NCBI GenBank assembly: GCA_025594325.1
Contig: JANHCV010000001.1
Location: forward strand, 3,844,001-3,908,000
Direction of reading: 5' to 3'
Origin: Blastocladiella emersonii ATCC 22665
Taxonomy: Eukaryota; Blastocladiomycota; Blastocladiomycetes; Blastocladiales; Blastocladiaceae
Length of the DNA stretch: 64,000 nt
Shown: positions 60,202 to 64,000 of the stretch, piece after piece
How the letters are laid out: the number at the start of each line of letters is the position of its first letter
Position numbering within the stretch: position 1 is the first letter of the stretch
Translations under genes and position numbers: made by a program
The notes under the pieces: generated by a model
Told to the model about the DNA's origin: nothing
The model's database searches: none
The model's input: only the letters and a program-made list of their open reading frames with translations

Positions 60202-62723
60202 CTATAGCTCGTCTCCATTAGGCGGAGCAACAATCACAACTGGTGGCCCATCGCCGTCGCCGTCATCTCTCGCGAGCGACTCTGACGATGGCGTGCTGGT
60301 GATCACGAACACGGGCGGCGGCGCGTCCGTCTCGACGGGGCTGAGCGGCGGCGCGTCGTCGGGCAGCTGCAGGATTGGGATCGAGGGGACAGGGAGGCTG
60401 CCGGTGGCCGCGGGCGGCGGCGAGGGCGCCGTCAACGGCAGCGAGCCTTGCCGCCCATCGGCAAGTTCGGGCCGCGAGTCGCCTGCTGCTGCTCCTGGCC
60501 GTGATGCAGAATCGATGTCGCCGAGGCCGCCCTTGGGGAACGCGTCGAACCCGGACATGCCGATCGACTCGGACCGGCCGTCGTTGGACAGCGGGTACAT
60601 GCCGAGACCGCCGTCGCCGCCGCCCCCGTCTGCCGTGTCGAAGCCCGTGTCCGGGTCGCCGAACCGATCGCGGCCACCGCGGCCCCATCCGCCACGTCCG
60701 AACCCGCCGCCTTCGCCGCCGTCGTCGCGGAACCCGTTAGACGACGACGACCCAAACTCCTTGCGCAGGGACTCCTCGCGCTGCTGCTTGGCGGTGGCGG
60801 TGGGATCGTCGTCCTTGATGAGCCCGTTCATGCGCGCAAACAGGACGCGCAGGATACGCTCCTTGTCGGTCCACGCGAGGTCGGCAATGTCGATCTTGGC
60901 CGCGTCGGCCACGGACGGGAGCGGGTCGTCGGACTTGGCGGGGGCGGGGCTGGGGCTCGCGGAATCGGCTCGGCTCTCGCCGCCACCGTGCTCGGAGACG
61001 GTGGTCGCGGATATGGGTTCGGGCGACGCGGCGCCGGGTGCTGGACTCACGCCGTCGAGGTGCACGGCGTGCGAGGTGCGAGGCGTCGGCGTCCGCGGGA
61101 CCGGCTGGTTGCCGAGCGAGGCAGCGCGGCGAGCGAGGCGGGTGTAGTGGTCGATGCGTCGCTTGCGCTCGCCGGCGTGCTCGCGGGCGATCTCGCGGCG
61201 GACGTGGTCGAGGGCGTCCATGAAGAATCGCTCGACGTCGGTGCGCTGTTTGAGGATGTGGGCGGCGAGTCGCTTGATGTGGCGCATCTCCTGAGCCTTG
61301 CGGTCGAGGTTGAGCTTGAGCTGAGCGGCGACGCGCTTGATGTCGTCGAGTTCCTGGTGCGCCTTCTTGCGGAGGATCTCGCGCTCGACCTCGAACTCGC
61401 GGACGACGTGGCTGAGCGTCTGCTCGAGGGTGACGACCTTGGCCTCCATCTCGCGGATGATCTGGTTCTGGTTCTTGGCCGCGATGATCTTGTCGCGGAC
61501 GATCAGGTCGTTCATCTCCTTTTCCTGGACGAGCTGGGTGTTGTGGGTGGCGAGCTTGGCGTTCTGCTTGGTCAGGTCCTCGGTGGCGGCCATGTGCGAC
61601 TTGAGCGCCTCGACGAGCCGCACGTTCTCGCGGTACATGTCCTTGGTCGTCTCGTCGAGAGTGGCCACGGCCTCCTGGTGCGCCTTGGCCGCGAGCTCCG
61701 AGATGCGCCGGTTCGTCTCCTTCTGCATCCGCACCTTCTCCTCGAAGAACTTGCGCTCCATGCGCACCATGCTCTCCTTGAACCGGCGCTCCATCTCGGC
61801 CATCTGCGTCTTCTGCGACTCGATCTCCTTGAGCAGCTCGGCGCGTTTTTTCTACACAGGAAGCTGCGGGTCAGTATGCTGGCCACGGAGGGCGCAAAGG
61901 TGGGCGTACCTTGAAGTCCTTGACGGCCGCGACCTCCTGCTCCATGAGCCGGATCGCCGACTCCTTGTCGAGGATGATCCCGTTGAGTTCTACACAATAC
62001 CGCGTCAGCCAGGCCAAAGACGTCGCGGCGCGAGCGAGAATGCGTACCGTCAAGCTTGCGCGCGTAGCTGTTGTGGATCTCCTGCTTCTCGCGCTCGGTC
62101 TGGAGCTGGTTCTGGTCAATGGACGACCGCAGCGCGATGATCTCGCGGTCCTTGCGCTCCATCTGGTCGCGGAGCGCGCCCATGACTTCGATCTGTGCAC
62201 AGGTGCGGTCAGCAGTGAGTTTGGAGATGTCCGTGAAGAGCACACGCGTACCGCGTCCTTTTCTTGCTCGGTGCACTGCTGCTGCAGATCGGCGTTGGTT
62301 TGAATCCTATGCACCACCCCAATTCGTCATTACCCATGCCCATGTCACGACCCCACGCTCGACGCACAGGTTACTCAGCCGCTCCTTGTACAGCGCGAGC
62401 GCCTTGGACGTCGACTCGAGCGTGGTCGCGAGCGCGCGCTCGCCAACGGTCCCGTTCGCGAGTGCGTTGCGAGACCCGGCGATCCCGCGCATCGAGCCCG
62501 AGTTGGGCGCGTTGCGGACGGGCGACAGCATGGATTTACGGCGCGCGCCGAGCCGGGCGCTCCCACCGCCACCGTTCCGTGATGCATCCGCAGCAAGCGC
62601 GGCGGCGGTGGCGGCGGCCATGCCGGCCGAGGGCGCAGCTGGTGGACCGGTGCCCCCGCCCCCGTTACCGCTCGAGTTGAGCGCGCCGCCGGCTTTGGAC
62701 GCGCGTTTGACCGTGGAGGCCAT
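60202..62723 (-). CDS. BBOF1: BBOF1 (basal body orientation factor 1/CCDC176), ciliary coiled-coil protein
   Basis: Five exons: 62723-62368, 62306-62252, 62192-62048, 61989-61910, 61851-60202; 761 aa. A Gly/Ala-rich N-terminus of about 100 residues precedes a long coiled coil (about 100-480). Diagnostic stretches are FFEEKVRMQKETNRRISELA, MNDLIVRDKIIAAKNQNQI, LKQRTDVERFFMDALDHVRR and DIADLAWTDKERILRVLFAR, which parallel the corresponding segments of vertebrate BBOF1. The last 230 residues are Gly/Asp/Ser/Pro-rich and not conserved. BBOF1 is found at basal bodies and doublet microtubules of motile cilia. Two exact GTGCGAGAC motifs lie 114-134 bp upstream. A decayed partial copy of this gene lies inverted at 56.4-56.85 kb. 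Its stop is 20 bp from that of the convergent MUS81 gene. Confidence 0.92.
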
Positions 62724-62836
62724 GGCGGGGAGATTGCATTTAGTGGTGGATTCGTGATCTGACTCAAGGGTCCTTAATTCACGGGATGGACTGACGTTGG
62801 AGGTGAAATGAAACGCGTCGCGACACGTCGCACGTG

Positions 62837-62857
62837 GTGCGAGACAGAGTGCGAGAC
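62837..62857 (+). promoter_or_regulatory. Paired GTGCGAGAC motif upstream of BBOF1
   Basis: GTGCGAGAC occurs exactly at 62837-62845 and 62849-62857, 12 bp apart start to start, 114-134 bp upstream of the BBOF1 ATG. The other neighbour is the 3' end of MTHFR, so only BBOF1 can be the target. Confidence 0.6.
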
Positions 62858-62914
62858 ATCCAGCGAGCTCTATCAAAAACGGCGAAAGTGTATATCCTAC
62901 TACTAAAAAACGAA

Positions 62915-64000
62915 TCAAGACGAAGACGAGGCCTCGAGCAGCTCCTCGTTGGTCGCGTCGACCGGGATCCCGTCGACGGCGGCAGCGACGCGCTTGAGGA
63001 GCGCGAAGAGGGCGCCCTTGTCCTCGGTAAAGTCGTTGTGGACGATGTTGATGAGGAACCATTCGCCGGCGAGCGCCTTGAGCAGAGCGTGCTCCTGGGT
63101 GTCGTTCTCGTAGAGGTTGGTCCACTGGTCCCACAGGGCAAACGCCTCGTCCTTCCAGGCCATGAACGAGGCGAGGTCGACGATCGTCGGCTGCACAATC
63201 TCCTTGCCGGGGAACACGCCCCAGGTGACGGCGTTGGGCGAGTCGCCGGCGTGGTTGGTGCGCACGTCGTCGCCGGCGCGGTTGACGGCGTGGTACGTGA
63301 TGAGCGAGTCCGGGTCGGTGTCGCGCAGCAGGGCGACGAGCGCGTCGAGCTTGGCGGGGCTGACAAAGAACTCGAGGTACGCCTTTTGGTACACGTAGCC
63401 GCCCTTGGGACCCCACCCGACGGTCGGGTCCGACGACTTGGCGCCGTTGACGGGCGGCTGCGAGTTGATGGTGAGGAACCCGCGCAGGTTGGCGGCGCCG
63501 AGCGCGTCGCAGATGAGCTTGGACTCGCCGGCGAGCGGCTGGTCGCACCACGGCAGGGCCTTGATCTTGCCGCGGCAGTAGTCGGCAAAGACGCGGTAGA
63601 CGTGGCGCAGCGTGGTCGGGCGGCCCCACGTCTTGAGCGACTCGGCGCGCGACAGCTTGAGCGACACGCCGTACCCGTCGAGCTCGCCAAAGGCCGGCGA
63701 CCGCGCGTCGCCCCACCGGCCGTTCGGGAAGTCGTCCCACGTCTCGGTGCGGTTCACGTACGAAAGCGTCCGGTGCCGCCAGAACACGGGGCGCACGTTC
63801 TCGCCGAGGCGCTTGGCGGACAGGGACTGATCCGGAGCAACGGGTTCCTAGGGCGCCGGTCAGTTGACGGTAACGACACGGAGATTCGAGCGAAAAACGT
63901 ACCGGATTCCACGGGAGCGGGCGTGCGGTCTCGAGCGCGGGCACGAAATCGAGGCCCTCGAGGATGAGGCGGACGGAGCGCTCGAGGTTCATGGTGTAGA
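62915..64000 (-). CDS. MTHFR: Methylenetetrahydrofolate reductase, C-terminal part (5' end beyond the window)
   Basis: Two exons are visible: 64000-63903 (open at the right edge) and 63847-62915, joined in phase 0 over a GTACG...TAG intron; 343 codons seen. Only the C-terminal regulatory domain and the last helix of the catalytic domain are inside. The visible part starts YTMNLERSVRLILEGLDF, then RPVFWRHRTLSYVNRTETW, FPNGRWGDARSPAFGEL, GFLTINSQPPVNG, VGWGPKGGYVYQKAYLEFF and NAVTWGVFPGKEIVQPTIVD, all highly conserved in eukaryotic MTHFR. The regulatory domain binds S-adenosylmethionine, and the enzyme makes 5-methyl-THF for methionine synthesis. The methionine at the left of the first visible exon is internal, not the start. 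No defect is visible. Confidence 0.96.

Noticed and set aside
1-64000. tRNA, rRNA or CRISPR arrays
   Set aside because: No cloverleaf with a GGTTCRA-type T-arm, no rRNA-like block and no regularly spaced direct repeats were found by eye on either strand.

Overview
The window is nuclear DNA from a GC-rich zoosporic (flagellated) fungus. Genes carry many short spliceosomal introns (about 41-130 nt, most near 58). Nearly all follow one plan: a GTACG- or GTGCG-type donor, a CTGAC branch site and a TAG or CAG acceptor. The complement is plainly fungal or opisthokont: MED16, ASH2, PEX14, mitochondrial IMP1, alkaline ceramidase and Pol III subunit 2. It also holds genes that only an organism with motile cilia needs: radial-spoke DNAJB13 (RSP16), CFAP57, ROPN1L/RSP11 and BBOF1, plus a tubby-family protein. 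A GC-rich blastocladiomycete or chytrid fits best; the species cannot be named from sequence alone. All exon joins were made by eye from frame, splice signals and family resemblance, and each spliced length divides by three.

Layout. 0-5.4 kb: an unidentified coiled-coil gene running off the left edge, DNAJB13 and an alkaline ceramidase, all on the minus strand. 5.6-13.3 kb: Pol III RPC2 and CFAP57. 13.8-16.7 kb: a DUF1365 fusion protein and a ribokinase. 17.2-24.8 kb: a very large PX-AGC kinase and a small coiled-coil gene. 25.1-31.2 kb: HID1 and a CLASP-type TOG protein. 31.5-36.3 kb: a glutamine-rich membrane J protein, an SNX8/Mvp1 sorting nexin and a tubby protein. 36.5-43.8 kb: ASH2, ROPN1L/RSP11, an LPAAT-like acyltransferase, IMP1 and PEX14. 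43.9-46.8 kb: an F-box protein. 46.8-49.6 kb: a gap with no gene I can support. 49.6-54.3 kb: an Mpo1-like protein, an SGNH-fold protein and MED16. 54.3-57.1 kb: a relic-rich gap. 57.1-64 kb: MUS81, BBOF1 and the C-terminal part of MTHFR, which runs off the right edge.

The most interesting signal is regulatory. An exact 9-mer, GTGCGAGAC, occurs seven times in the window on either strand. Six of these lie roughly 110-180 bp upstream of the start codons of the four axonemal genes, always as two exact or near-exact copies spaced 11-13 bp apart. This is a candidate zoospore/cilium gene control element.

Other notable items: a decayed, inverted copy of part of BBOF1 directly upstream of MUS81; an approximately 72-bp strong hairpin between the first two genes; a possible frameshifted small gene with its own TATA box; a DUF1365 protein with a tail resembling the N-terminal part of cyclopropane-fatty-acid synthase; and an SGNH-fold protein with Asp in the place of the nucleophilic Ser.
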